DNA of 64,000 bases, from contig NZ_JADOEQ010000001.1 of the NCBI RefSeq assembly GCF_016745255.1, forward strand, positions 454,841 through 518,840, given 5' to 3'. The notes under the pieces were generated by a model. The model saw only the letters and a program-made list of their open reading frames with translations. It did not search any database and was not told where the DNA came from. Both the position numbers and the translations under genes were made by a program. Shown here one piece after another: positions 7,183 through 15,458 of this stretch. This DNA is from Enterococcus sp. BWR-S5 (GTDB lineage: Bacteria > Bacillota > Bacilli > Lactobacillales > Enterococcaceae). The first letter of the stretch is position 1. Each line of letters opens with the position of its first letter.

Positions 7183-8193
7183 ATGAAAGCCAATGTATTG
7201 AAATTCGCTGTAGCTATCGGATTGTTGACGATTGCAGGTGGTACAACTTACGCAGAAATACGGAATCAGGCAGATAACGAAAATACTGTAGAACAAGTCG
7301 CAAAAGTAAATAAAGAAGACACCACAGCCCCTGTTGTTTCAGCAAAAAATGTGACAGTTACAGTCGGGCAGAAGGTAAATGTACTAGATGGCGTTACTGC
7401 TGAAGATGCTGAAGATGGCGATATTTCCGGTCGAGTTGTCGCAGATAAAAGTGTAGATACATCAAGGGCCGGAAAACAAGTAGTACGTTATTCTGCTACT
7501 GATAATAGTGGGAATATCGGCTGGACAGATCGTACATACACAGTTGTCAAAGCAAAAGAGGAGAAGAAAGCCGAAACTGCTGACAGTAGTCAAGCGCCGG
7601 CTGTTGTAGAAGAAGCACCAGCTGTTGAAGCAGATCCGGCAACAGTGGAGGTTCCTGCTATGGAAGCTGAAACCCCGACAGTTGAAGCGGCACAGCCTGC
7701 TGAGGCAGCTAACGAAGCATCTGCACCGGCAAACAATACGATTGACCAGACTCCGGCAGCACAGCCAAGTGCACCAACCTATCAAGCGATGACAATGTAT
7801 ATCAACGGTGCGGCGATTCCTTATCAAAATGGTGGTTCAGCAGGACAAAGTATTATTGATGGAAACCCGAACGGTACTGTTTCTACATGGGGCGGTGCAG
7901 CCGTACAATCAGGAAATGATGGGTTGAATTCACACTTCATTGGTCATAATCCTGGAATCTTCAGTGCCATTTTTGGTCTTGGCGGTGGCAGCCAAATCAT
8001 TGTGACAGATAGCGCCGGTACACCAACGACGTATACAGTCAGCAGTGTCACCAAGGTTGATGATTACGCTACTGAAATCGGCACAGGAAATAATATCTGG
8101 GATATGATTACCGGCACTGGCGGTGGCGAACGAATCACGTTACAAACCTGTATTGATGATGCAACCAACTTAATTGTTTTCGCCTATAAATAG
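7183..8193 (+). CDS. Secreted protein with Ig-like domain and C-terminal sortase-fold domain
   Basis: The ATG at 7183 follows AGGAGG; an upstream in-frame ATG at 7162 lacks a site. The product has 336 residues. Residues 1-24 are a signal peptide (cleavage after TYA). Residues about 46-124 form a Big_3/DUF5011-like Ig domain (DTTAP, TVGQKVNVLDG, AEDAEDGD, VRYSATDNSG). Residues 125-200 are a low-complexity Ala/Pro/Glu/Thr stalk. Residues about 203-336 resemble a sortase: IP at 212-213, FIGHN with H255, and TLQTC with C323 before a final IVFAYK strand. The Arg that normally precedes that strand is Asn329. There is no LPXTG anchor or second membrane segment, so it is probably released or loosely wall-bound. 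Its enzymatic activity is uncertain. Confidence 0.65.
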   Translation: MKANVLKFAVAIGLLTIAGGTTYAEIRNQADNENTVEQVAKVNKEDTTAPVVSAKNVTVTVGQKVNVLDGVTAEDAEDGDISGRVVADKSVDTSRAGKQVVRYSATDNSGNIGWTDRTYTVVKAKEEKKAETADSSQAPAVVEEAPAVEADPATVEVPAMEAETPTVEAAQPAEAANEASAPANNTIDQTPAAQPSAPTYQAMTMYINGAAIPYQNGGSAGQSIIDGNPNGTVSTWGGAAVQSGNDGLNSHFIGHNPGIFSAIFGLGGGSQIIVTDSAGTPTTYTVSSVTKVDDYATEIGTGNNIWDMITGTGGGERITLQTCIDDATNLIVFAYK

Positions 8194-8242
8194 TCGTATA
8201 AATTCTGTAAAACTTTTTACAGTCATTTATAAAAGAGAGTTT

Positions 8243-8262
8243 GTAGATTTCCCCAAATTTAC
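8243..8262 (+). repeat. 3'-UTR motif GTAGATTTCCCC (copy B)
   Basis: GTAGATTTCCCCAAATTTAC lies 50 bp after the secreted-protein stop codon, in front of its terminator. It matches the motif at 5374-5396 except for a few inserted T and A residues. It marks the right end of the duplicated unit. Confidence 0.75.
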
Positions 8263-8280
8263 TTAAGCTTTTAACCAAAG

Positions 8281-8309
8281 AACGCACTCAGCGGATGAGT
8301 GCGTTTTTT
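8281..8309 (+). terminator. Terminator of the secreted Ig/sortase-fold gene
   Basis: AACGCACTCA pairs with TGAGTGCGTT (10 bp, perfect) around a 5-nt loop, followed by a T run. Confidence 0.9.
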
Positions 8310-8690
8310 GGTGGGGTTAACATAGTTCAATTGATTTTTTTATTTTTGCAGCTATTGTGTTCTTCATACTTTTTACAGTGTATCCCTTTTTTATTAAACG
8401 TTTTCATTCGCTCTGTTTTTATACTTAGTGTAACATATATTGATGAAGAGCAAATCGGTTAAATCAAAGATGTCTGTCATGTGAATTTCTCGAACTTTTA
8501 GAAGCATGAAAGGAGGATGTTAGCGCAACACTTCACAGACTTTCTATAAGGTTTTCTGTATCAAAACAGCAGATTTCAGCTTTTCAAAAGATTTTTGTCG
8601 TCTTTTGACAATACTTGTGAAAGTTTCATGATTTTTCAGGCGATCAATGGTAAAATGAATAAAGTAAAATGAGGAAAAGTGGAGGGAATC
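8310..8690 (+). promoter_or_regulatory. Non-coding region with candidate prs promoter
   Basis: No gene is seen in this stretch. A perfect -35 box TTGACA lies at 8605-8610, but the -10 candidates behind it are weak. TAAAAT at 8651-8656 is another -10 candidate. AAACGTTTTCA near 8397 loosely resembles a CcpA site on the minus strand. The GGAGG at 8681-8685 sets the prs start at 8691. Confidence 0.4.
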
Positions 8691-9656
8691 ATGGGCAGCA
8701 AATATAAAGATGATACATTGCGAATTTTTAGTTTGAATGCCAATAAACCTTTAGCAGAAAAGATTGCTAAGGTCGTTGGAACAAAATTAGGAGAGAGCAC
8801 TGTTCGCCAATTTAGCGATGGTGAAATTCAAATCAACATCGAAGAAAGTATTCGAGGGGATCATGTTTATTTGATTCAGGCAACGAATGCACCTGTTAAT
8901 GACCATTTAATGGAGCTGTTGATTATGATTGATGCGTTGAAGCGGGCAAGTGCCAAAACGATCAATGTCATATTACCTTATTATGGGTATGCCCGTCAGG
9001 ACCGTACAGCGAAGCCAAGAGAGCCGATTACGGCGAAATTGGTGGCTAATATGCTGGTGGAGGCAGGAGCAACACGTCTGCTGACTTTGGACTTACATAC
9101 GGTACAGGTACAGGGATTTTTCGATATTCCTGTGGATAACCTATTTACGATGCCATTGTTTGCCCAGCATTATCAGGACAAAAAGCTTACGGGTGAAAAT
9201 ATTGTTGTTGTATCGCCTAAAAATAGCGGTGTACAACGTGCACGGAGCCTTTCCGAATATTTAGACGCTTCTCTGGCGATAGTCGATCAGGAAGAAGTAG
9301 ACGGCGTTCGTTCCGGGTATGTGATTGGTGAAATCAAAGGAAAAACATGTATCTTGGTAGATGACATCATCAATACCGGAGAAACACTGACTGTTGCTGC
9401 TGAAATACTGGCGGAGAACGGAGCAGCTGAAGTTTATGCCTGCGGTTCTCATGGACTTTTGTCAGCAGGTGGCAAAGAACGAATTGATGCCTCGCCAATC
9501 AAACAGCTGTGTATCACTGATTCAGTTGTTGTATCGGAAGATCGCAGTCCCGAGTGTTTAGCTATTGTTTCCTGTGCACCACTTATGGGAGAAGCACTTA
9601 AGAGAATTCATGAAAACACACCGATGAGTCCGCTATTTCATTTGAAGAAAAAGTGA
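8691..9656 (+). CDS. prs: Ribose-phosphate pyrophosphokinase (PRPP synthetase)
   Basis: This enzyme makes 5-phosphoribosyl-1-pyrophosphate from ribose 5-phosphate and ATP for purine, pyrimidine, histidine and NAD synthesis. The 321-residue length is normal for class I enzymes. Visible motifs are the N-terminal FSDGEIQINIEES stretch, the catalytic PYYGYARQDR loop and the PRPP-binding signature LVDDIINTGET. The start at 8691 follows GGAGG; an upstream in-frame GTG at 8679 lies within the binding site and is rejected. The gene stands alone between two terminators. Enterococci often carry two prs genes; whether this is the main one cannot be told here. Confidence 0.93.
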   Translation: MGSKYKDDTLRIFSLNANKPLAEKIAKVVGTKLGESTVRQFSDGEIQINIEESIRGDHVYLIQATNAPVNDHLMELLIMIDALKRASAKTINVILPYYGYARQDRTAKPREPITAKLVANMLVEAGATRLLTLDLHTVQVQGFFDIPVDNLFTMPLFAQHYQDKKLTGENIVVVSPKNSGVQRARSLSEYLDASLAIVDQEEVDGVRSGYVIGEIKGKTCILVDDIINTGETLTVAAEILAENGAAEVYACGSHGLLSAGGKERIDASPIKQLCITDSVVVSEDRSPECLAIVSCAPLMGEALKRIHENTPMSPLFHLKKK

Positions 9657-9680
9657 TTGACCATTAAAAAAATTAGAAAA

Positions 9681-9713
9681 AAACGGCTGGTTGAAGCATC
9701 TTCTAGCCGTTTT
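9681..9713 (+). terminator. prs terminator
   Basis: AAACGGCT pairs with AGCCGTTT across a 16-nt loop, part of which can extend the stem, and ends in a short T tract. Confidence 0.75.
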
Positions 9714-9798
9714 AACTATTCTCAAGCGCAGCATTTTTCGGGTTTGCTTGGAGAATAGGCGACTAGTTATAAATTTGGAGGATATGGAAGGAGAACGT

Positions 9799-10698
9799 AT
9801 GAAAGAACAGAAAAAAGGGATTATATTAGGCTTGACTGCTTATGTGTTATGGGGAATCATTCCTCTTTATTGGAAACTTTTACCAACCGTTCAGTCAATG
9901 GATATTTTGAGCTACCGTATTGTTTGGTCATTCTTATTTATGGGCATTTATATTCTTATTACAAAGCGTGGAGCAGCATTTATACAGGAAGTAAAATCTG
10001 TGATAAAGGATAAAAAGAAGCTTGTCGGTATCATTGCCGCCGCTATTTTGATTTCAATTAATTGGTTTACCTTTATCTACTCAGTGGGACAGGGAAGAGT
10101 AACGGAAGCTAGTCTAGGTTATTATATGAATCCGTTGGTTAATGTATTGCTGGGAACCATCATCCTGAAGGAAAAATTGAATAGAGCGGGGATTATTGCC
10201 TGTCTTTTGGCCTTGACTGGTGTCTTGTTACTGACAATTCAAACCGGTGTTGTCCCTTATGCTTCTCTTATTATGGCTTTTTCATTCAGTTTTTATGGCT
10301 TGTTGAAGAAGAAAATTGAAATCAGCTCGTATACCGGATTGACGCTGGAAACCTTCGTTATCTTGCCGATTGCTTTAATCTATCTCTTCTTTTTCTCGGA
10401 AAAGGGCTTTATGGCTTATGATATAAACATCAACCTGTTATTAATGGGAGCGGGAATTGTGACGGCTATTCCGCTGTTATTGTTTGCAGAAGCAGCTAAA
10501 AGGATTTCCTATATTATTGTTGGCTTCATTCAATATATCAATCCGACAATTATGCTGCTGTTCGCAGTATTCCTATTCAAAGAACCCTATACAACGGCTC
10601 AATTTACAGCGTTTGGTTTTATTTGGTTGGGTATAGCGGTATTTACTTACAGCAGCTACTTAACGTTCAAAAAAGAACAGCAGATTTTAGGAGAATAA
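9799..10698 (+). CDS. rarD: EamA-family permease, RarD type
   Basis: The 299-residue integral membrane protein has about ten predicted helices and two EamA repeats. The N-terminus GLTAYVLWGIIPLYWK is characteristic of RarD, a DMT-superfamily transporter of unproven substrate. The start at 9799 has AAGGAG seven bases upstream; the longer upstream frame is not used. It is flanked by the prs terminator and the desulfurase gene, so it seems to be monocistronic or loosely coupled. Confidence 0.85.
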   Translation: MKEQKKGIILGLTAYVLWGIIPLYWKLLPTVQSMDILSYRIVWSFLFMGIYILITKRGAAFIQEVKSVIKDKKKLVGIIAAAILISINWFTFIYSVGQGRVTEASLGYYMNPLVNVLLGTIILKEKLNRAGIIACLLALTGVLLLTIQTGVVPYASLIMAFSFSFYGLLKKKIEISSYTGLTLETFVILPIALIYLFFFSEKGFMAYDININLLLMGAGIVTAIPLLLFAEAAKRISYIIVGFIQYINPTIMLLFAVFLFKEPYTTAQFTAFGFIWLGIAVFTYSSYLTFKKEQQILGE

Positions 10699-10728
10699 AG
10701 ATACTTTGAGGAATCTGGTACTCTATGC

Positions 10729-10734
10729 TAGAAT
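10729..10734 (+). promoter_or_regulatory. Extended -10 promoter for the cysteine desulfurase gene
   Basis: TGCTAGAAT provides an extended -10 (TAGAAT at 10729-10734) 38 bp before the start codon. No good -35 box is present. Confidence 0.45.
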
Positions 10735-10772
10735 GACTCAATGAAGAAGAGCATTAAGAAAGGACGAACCCG

Positions 10773-11918
10773 ATGAAATACATTTATTTAGATCATGCAG
10801 CAACTACGCCGATGCATCCGGATGTGATCGAAGAAATGACAACAGTGATGAACAGTATCTTTGGCAACCCATCCAGTATCCATGGTGTTGGACGAGAGGC
10901 ACATCAGAAGTTGGAAGCGGTTCGTCAGGTAATCGCTGACAGCTTAAAGGTCAAGCCTCATGAAATTATTTTTACAAGCGGTGGAACAGAGGGCGATAAT
11001 ACAGCGATTATTGAAACAGCAGAGGTAATGAAAAAGCAGGGCAAGCACATTATCACGACAGCGGTGGAACACCCTGCTGTTTTGCAGCCGCTGCGCTATT
11101 TGGAAAGCAAAGGCTACGACGTGACCTATCTCCCCGTGGATGAATCTGGACGAATTATATTGAAGGATTTTAAATCAGCGTTGAGAGAAGATACGATTTT
11201 GGTTTCAATTGTTTATGGAAATAGTGAGACGGGCCAGTTGATGCCTATCAAGGAAATTGGTGAAATACTACAGGAGCATCCAGCCGTGTTCCATACAGAC
11301 GCGGTACAAGCTTATGGTTCTGAAGAGATTTCTCCAAAGGAAATGGGTATAGACCTTCTGAGTGCTTCAGGTCATAAAATCAACGGTCCCAAAGGTGTAG
11401 GTTTCTTATATAAAAGAGATGGCCTAGTTTTTCAACCTTTGTTGCGTGGTGGAGAGCAGGAAGAAAAAAGACGTGCTGGAACAGAAAATATTGCTGGAAT
11501 AGCGGGAATGGGGAAAGCTGTTGAATGGCTGACACCAGCAGAGAAAGCCGCTCATAAAGCTAAAAATAAGGATTTCCAAGAAATCATCTTAGATAAGCTG
11601 AGTGAGGCTGGGATTGATTATCAGATTAATGGGGATTGCGAAAATAAGTTATCTCATATTTTGAATATTTGGTTCAAAGGTGTCTCCGGTGATTTATTGT
11701 TAATGCATTTGGATCTTAATGGTGTGGCTGTCTCGATTGGTTCTGCTTGTACAGCAGGAACGGTTGATCCTTCTCATGTGTTGGAAGCTATTTATGGGAA
11801 AGGTCACCCAGCCGTAAAGGAATCGCTTAGAATCAGCTTTGGCTATGGAAATACAGAAGAAGAGATGATACGCTTTGCTGATTTGTTGATTAAGACTGTT
11901 CAACGACTAAAGAATTAG
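10773..11918 (+). CDS. Cysteine desulfurase (NifS/IscS type, tRNA thiolation branch)
   Basis: This PLP enzyme takes sulfur from cysteine to form a persulfide for tRNA 2-thiolation and other acceptors. The 381-residue length is usual. Visible motifs are the N-terminal YLDHAATTP, FTSGGTEGDN, the PLP lysine in SGHKINGPKG (K202) and the persulfide cysteine in SIGSACTAG (C326). In Firmicutes this type (YrvO) is normally encoded next to mnmA. Here DUF1831 follows directly, as in many lactobacilli, but mnmA is about 12 kb downstream behind a sugar locus. Confidence 0.92.
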   Translation: MKYIYLDHAATTPMHPDVIEEMTTVMNSIFGNPSSIHGVGREAHQKLEAVRQVIADSLKVKPHEIIFTSGGTEGDNTAIIETAEVMKKQGKHIITTAVEHPAVLQPLRYLESKGYDVTYLPVDESGRIILKDFKSALREDTILVSIVYGNSETGQLMPIKEIGEILQEHPAVFHTDAVQAYGSEEISPKEMGIDLLSASGHKINGPKGVGFLYKRDGLVFQPLLRGGEQEEKRRAGTENIAGIAGMGKAVEWLTPAEKAAHKAKNKDFQEIILDKLSEAGIDYQINGDCENKLSHILNIWFKGVSGDLLLMHLDLNGVAVSIGSACTAGTVDPSHVLEAIYGKGHPAVKESLRISFGYGNTEEEMIRFADLLIKTVQRLKN

Positions 11919-12000
11919 TATAGATTTTATAGAATTTGACTAGAAAAAGTGACACTTTCCTACTATAATAAAAGATGAAATGAAATAAAGAGGTGAGAAG

Positions 12001-12342
12001 ATGGCATTTAAGGAAACAGCAGCAGTAGAAGGATCAGACGTATTTTACAAAGTGAATCCTGCAGCAAAACGTTATACACTAAGAGATAACGGCTTTACAG
12101 AAACGAATTCCGGTAATTTCCAATTGATTCGCTCATTGGATGCAACACCGCAAAGCAAGGAAGGCTTTAAGCTGAAAATTACAGTTTCTAAGGACTTACA
12201 AACATTGAAAATGTCTGTAACGACTGCAAACGGCTTGAAGTCTATGAATATTTTCAAAAATGAAAAGCATATCATGAGTCAGGAGAAATTTTATTTTCTG
12301 ATGGATGGAATGATTAGCCGTGGTGTGTTTGAAAAAGTATAA
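12001..12342 (+). CDS. DUF1831 family protein
   Basis: The 113-residue cytosolic protein (MAFKETAAVEGSD..., SLDATPQSKEGFKLKITVSKDL) matches my memory of the DUF1831 family, found in Lactobacillales beside the cysteine desulfurase and mnmA genes. Its biochemical role is unknown; a part in sulfur relay to tRNA is a contextual guess. The ribosome binding site AGAGGTGAG precedes the ATG, and a terminator follows about 90 bp downstream. Confidence 0.8.
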   Translation: MAFKETAAVEGSDVFYKVNPAAKRYTLRDNGFTETNSGNFQLIRSLDATPQSKEGFKLKITVSKDLQTLKMSVTTANGLKSMNIFKNEKHIMSQEKFYFLMDGMISRGVFEKV

Positions 12343-12431
12343 AGGTGGGAACTGAAAGTTTCGTAAAAACTGTTTTGAGTAAGCTGCTTAAAATAGAAGG
12401 AACAGAAGAGTTATTCGCTTATCATAGGAAG

Positions 12432-12464
12432 GCTTGCAGCCAATGAGCTGCAAGCTTCTTTTTT
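12432..12464 (+). terminator. Terminator after DUF1831
   Basis: GCTTGCAG pairs with CTGCAAGC around an 8-nt loop, followed by TTCTTTTTT. Confidence 0.88.
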
Positions 12465-12550
12465 GTCTTATACACTAACAATAAATTATTCTGCTATACT
12501 TAGATTCAAATAGGTAAACATTTAAGGACTTTGAGTGAGGGAGAATAAAA

Positions 12551-12931
12551 ATGGCAATAACTAATTCCAAACAAGTATATCTCCGTCTAATTAATAAAGC
12601 GGAGGACTATATTGAACAAAACTTAAAAAGGCCTATATTTCTATCTGATTTGGCAAAGAACGCCCACTTATCGGAGTTCCATTTTCATCGAATCTTCAAA
12701 AAATATTCGACTGAGACAGTCAACGAATTTGTGCTACGAGTCAAATTGGAAAGGGCTGCTATTTTCCTTTGTGTAAATCCCCATATCTCTATAACAACTA
12801 TTGCTTTGGACTATGGATATAGTGACTCTAGCTCGTTTAGCCGAAGCTTTAAGAAACATTTTGGAATCAGTCCATTGAAGTATAGAAAACAGCAAGAATT
12901 GTCAAGAAGTGTTGCCGGATTCATGAAATAA
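12551..12931 (+). CDS. AraC/XylS-type DNA-binding protein (stand-alone DNA-binding half)
   Basis: The 126-residue protein is nearly all an AraC double helix-turn-helix: first HTH LSDLAKNAHLSEFHFHRIFKKY, second ITTIALDYGYSDSSSFSRSFKKHFGISPLKYR. It has no effector domain of its own. The next gene, 43 bp downstream, encodes a GyrI-like ligand-binding domain that in Rob/SoxS-like proteins is normally fused to exactly this kind of DNA-binding domain. The binding site GAGGGAG precedes the ATG. It is probably the DNA-binding half of a two-protein regulator. Confidence 0.85.
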   Translation: MAITNSKQVYLRLINKAEDYIEQNLKRPIFLSDLAKNAHLSEFHFHRIFKKYSTETVNEFVLRVKLERAAIFLCVNPHISITTIALDYGYSDSSSFSRSFKKHFGISPLKYRKQQELSRSVAGFMK

Positions 12932-12974
12932 TGACTACTGTAAAGAATGTTATAGACTAATGAGGAGGGGCACC

Positions 12975-13466
12975 ATGATTGAACCGGTTACTATTACTAC
13001 AGAAGAATGGAAGGAGCAAAGGATTATCTACATTCGCTTTAGAGGAAGCTACACTGAGTTTCGAAAACAAAGCAAGATATTGTTTAAAGAGCTGTTTGCT
13101 TTTGCAACTGAAAATAATCTTATTATTCCTGATGAAACAAAAGTTTTAACAATGTACAACGATAATCCATTTATTACGGATGAAAAAAATCTTCGTACAA
13201 GTGTCGCAATGACAATTCCTGATAATGTAGAAATTATTGAGAGCGGTACTATTTGTGTATCCAGCATCACAGGAAAATTTGGCGTAGGACATTTTGAGTT
13301 GTCTGCTAATCAATATGGAGAGGCGTGGCAGTACATGTATAAAGAGTGGCTTTTTAAAGGGAAGGCTGAGCCTAGAGATGCGATTCCCTTTGAACTGTAT
13401 GTTACTGAACCCCCGAAGAATATGAAAGATAAGAGCTTCACTGATATTTATATGCCGATTGTTTAG
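12975..13466 (+). CDS. GyrI-like / AraC effector-binding domain protein
   Basis: The 163-residue cytosolic protein has the GyrI-like (effector-binding) fold pattern: an opening strand IIYIRFRGSYTEF, a middle YNDNPFITDEKN, and the late GEAWQYMYKEWLF and FELYVTEPP. GyrI-like domains bind small hydrophobic or cationic drugs, often in multidrug regulators. The start at 12975 has a strong GAGGAGGGG site; the ATG at 12960 overlaps that site and is rejected. Having its own ribosome binding site argues for a real gene, not a frameshifted C-terminus of the AraC-type protein. The ligand is unknown. Confidence 0.75.
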   Translation: MIEPVTITTEEWKEQRIIYIRFRGSYTEFRKQSKILFKELFAFATENNLIIPDETKVLTMYNDNPFITDEKNLRTSVAMTIPDNVEIIESGTICVSSITGKFGVGHFELSANQYGEAWQYMYKEWLFKGKAEPRDAIPFELYVTEPPKNMKDKSFTDIYMPIV

Positions 13467-13512
13467 CACGGATTCGTATAGCTTGAAAACAAAAAATTTA
13501 TTTAATGTTAAG

Positions 13513-13538
13513 AAGGACGGGGAAACCCATCCTTTTTT
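13513..13538 (+). terminator. Terminator after the AraC/GyrI pair
   Basis: AAGGACGGG pairs with CCCATCCTT (one mismatch) around a GAAA-type loop, followed by a T run. Confidence 0.85.
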
Positions 13539-13909
13539 GTGATTAAGGCTGGTCAAGTGCTTCTACTCAGTTTAGTCTATTGAACGGTGTGGCTGTAACT
13601 GAGACATTAGTCTATTTATAAAATGAGTATTTATCATGTTCTCGTGTTTTATAGAAATAAGAGAGAACTAAAAATAGTATTGAAAGAAATTCAATAACAT
13701 AAGAGCTTGCAACAGAAATATGTTTAAGAAATAAACTGAAAGAGCATATTCTGCAACGAAGCAGTCTTCAGTTATCAAAGTAGTCAGAGTTTGAAAGCTC
13801 GTTACTATTCTATAAGGAATGGATAAGCAAATACTGTGGATTATGAAAACCAGTACAATTGAATAACAAAAATGAGTATTATTTTGCAATAAAATCTAAA
13901 ATATCTATA
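13539..13909. other. Non-coding, AT-rich stretch
   Basis: No plausible gene, RNA or strong hairpin is seen here. The open frames present are short and lack ribosome binding sites. The only functional signals are at its right edge, at the promoter of the ABC importer. Confidence 0.5.
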
Positions 13910-13947
13910 TGAAAGCGCTTGACATAATTTAAGTTTAACGTTAAACT
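13910..13947 (+). promoter_or_regulatory. Promoter of the sugar ABC operon with overlapping cre-like site
   Basis: TTGACA at 13919-13924 and TAAACT at 13942-13947 are separated by 17 bp. TGAAAGCGCTTGAC at 13910-13923 matches the CcpA consensus at 12 of 14 positions and covers the -35 box, suggesting glucose repression. A LacI-type palindrome overlaps the -10 box. Confidence 0.75.
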
Positions 13948-13977
13948 TTGTTTGTAAGATTAAGTTTAACGTTAAAC
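13933..13977 (+). promoter_or_regulatory. Twin LacI-type operators
   Basis: The perfect 14-bp palindrome GTTTAACGTTAAAC occurs at 13933-13946 and again at 13964-13977. Their centres are 31 bp apart, three helical turns. The central CG and symmetric form are typical of LacI/GalR operators. The first covers the -10 box, so binding should repress. The LacI-type regulator at 17220 is the probable partner. Confidence 0.82.
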
Positions 13978-14002
13978 CTTATAAATTCTAGGAGGGCTTA
14001 CA

Positions 14003-15391
14003 ATGAAGAAGAAGTTCATCACAGCGTTGTTTTCAGTATTATTAGTCGGTGGGTTGGCTGCCTGTTCCTCATCCGGTAAAGATGAGGGAGCAAGCTCAGG
14101 TACAAAGGATACGACGGAAGATAAGGGCATGGATGTCATTGGTCAAACGGTTCAGTTCGATCCAAACAAACTGGTGAATGATGGAGAGCCTATCAAGATT
14201 GACTATTGGACATGGAACGAAGGTGATCCGGCAATCGAGATGGCGAAAGAATATGAAAAAATTTATCCGAATGTAGAAATTAAAATCGTTAATCAACCGT
14301 GGGAAGACTATTGGACCAAGCTCCCATTGTCATTAAAAGGGAAAGATGGACCGGCAATTTTTAATATTCATAATTCTCAACATGATATTTTGATTCCCTA
14401 TTTAGCACCATATGACATTCCAGTAGATGACTTAAAAGCGGATTTCACCTCTGTTGACCCGCATGTGATTGACGGTAAGGTTTATTACACAGACAGCTTG
14501 ATTAATACAGGGAATATTTACTATAACAAAGCGATGTGGAAAGAAGCTGGATTGACCGATGCAGATATTCCGAAGACTTGGGATCAGTTCAGAGAGGTTG
14601 CGAAGAAGCTGACGAAGACCGAGGGAGATCAAATCACGCAGGCCGGTTTCAACTATAACTTTGAAAATTATAGTGCAATTTATGAAGGCTTAAACTATCA
14701 AAAAGGCACACTGCTATTTAAGGATGATGGTACAAAAGTCAATTATGATAACAAAACAACCCTTGAAAACATGCAGTTCCTGATTGATTTGTATGAAAAG
14801 GATAAGGTTGGTTCAAAAGACTTTGGTAAGGAAGCAAAACAAAGCTTTGGTAATGGTCAATCAGCAATGGTCTACATGTGGGGCTGGTATTTGAACGAGT
14901 TGAATACGAACTATCCGGATATCGATTTCGGGGTGTTTCCGACACCAACACCAACAGAAGAAACGCCGTTTGCCTATGACCGTTATAATGGCGAAAGTAC
15001 ACCGGGAATCAATAAAAACCAATCTGAAGAACAGCAGGCTGTTGCACAGGATTTCTTGAAGTATTGCTTGGCGAACGATGACTATTCTAAAAAGGGTGCA
15101 TTGTCACTTGCTTCTTTCCCAACGAAAAAATCCTTGGCGGATGATGCTGAAATTTTAGAAAATCCGGTATTGAGTGCAATTGCACCTCGTGTGGATCGTC
15201 TCATTTGGCCGGGTGCATTCCCTGCAACTGTTGAGAAAACTGCCGATCAAACGTTGGATGATGTATTATACAACGGTAAAGATATAAAGCAGGCAATCAA
15301 AGACGGTCAAGAGAAGATGGAATCTGAGATGAAGGATACTGACTTTACTTCTCTGGAATCCAGCTATGAGTTTTTTGACGAAGCAAAATAG
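14003..15391 (+). CDS. ABC sugar importer, solute-binding lipoprotein (family 1)
   Basis: The 462-residue protein has a lipoprotein signal peptide with lipobox LAAC (lipidated Cys21), a Ser/Gly/Asp-rich linker, and a family 1 sugar-binding core (IKIDYWTWNEGDPAIEMAKEYEK, YYNKAMWKEAGL, PKTWDQFREVAKKLT). It would capture an oligosaccharide outside the membrane and deliver it to the two permeases encoded behind it. The GH65 phosphorylases downstream suggest an alpha-glucosyl disaccharide or a related glucoside. The exact ligand cannot be read from sequence. The site AGGAGGG precedes the ATG. Confidence 0.9.
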   Translation: MKKKFITALFSVLLVGGLAACSSSGKDEGASSGTKDTTEDKGMDVIGQTVQFDPNKLVNDGEPIKIDYWTWNEGDPAIEMAKEYEKIYPNVEIKIVNQPWEDYWTKLPLSLKGKDGPAIFNIHNSQHDILIPYLAPYDIPVDDLKADFTSVDPHVIDGKVYYTDSLINTGNIYYNKAMWKEAGLTDADIPKTWDQFREVAKKLTKTEGDQITQAGFNYNFENYSAIYEGLNYQKGTLLFKDDGTKVNYDNKTTLENMQFLIDLYEKDKVGSKDFGKEAKQSFGNGQSAMVYMWGWYLNELNTNYPDIDFGVFPTPTPTEETPFAYDRYNGESTPGINKNQSEEQQAVAQDFLKYCLANDDYSKKGALSLASFPTKKSLADDAEILENPVLSAIAPRVDRLIWPGAFPATVEKTADQTLDDVLYNGKDIKQAIKDGQEKMESEMKDTDFTSLESSYEFFDEAK

Positions 15392-15397
15392 ATAGAG

Positions 15398-15438
15398 TTT
15401 GAAAGGTCGTCGGGGATTTCCCCGACCTCCCTTTCAAA
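15398..15438 (+). promoter_or_regulatory. Intercistronic hairpin after the binding-protein gene
   Basis: TTTGAAAGG pairs with CCTTTCAAA, and inside it GTCGGGG pairs with CCCCGAC. The stem begins 7 bp after the binding-protein stop and has no T tract. Such hairpins usually protect the upstream mRNA and lower expression of the permeases relative to the binding protein. Confidence 0.75.
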
Positions 15439-15458
15439 AGAATGAAGGGGGAGTAATC

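Noticed and set aside
13668..13889. Minus-strand open frame in the gap before the ABC operon
   Set aside because: No Shine-Dalgarno sequence, Phe/Leu/Ser-rich translation typical of AT-rich non-coding DNA, and no partner genes.
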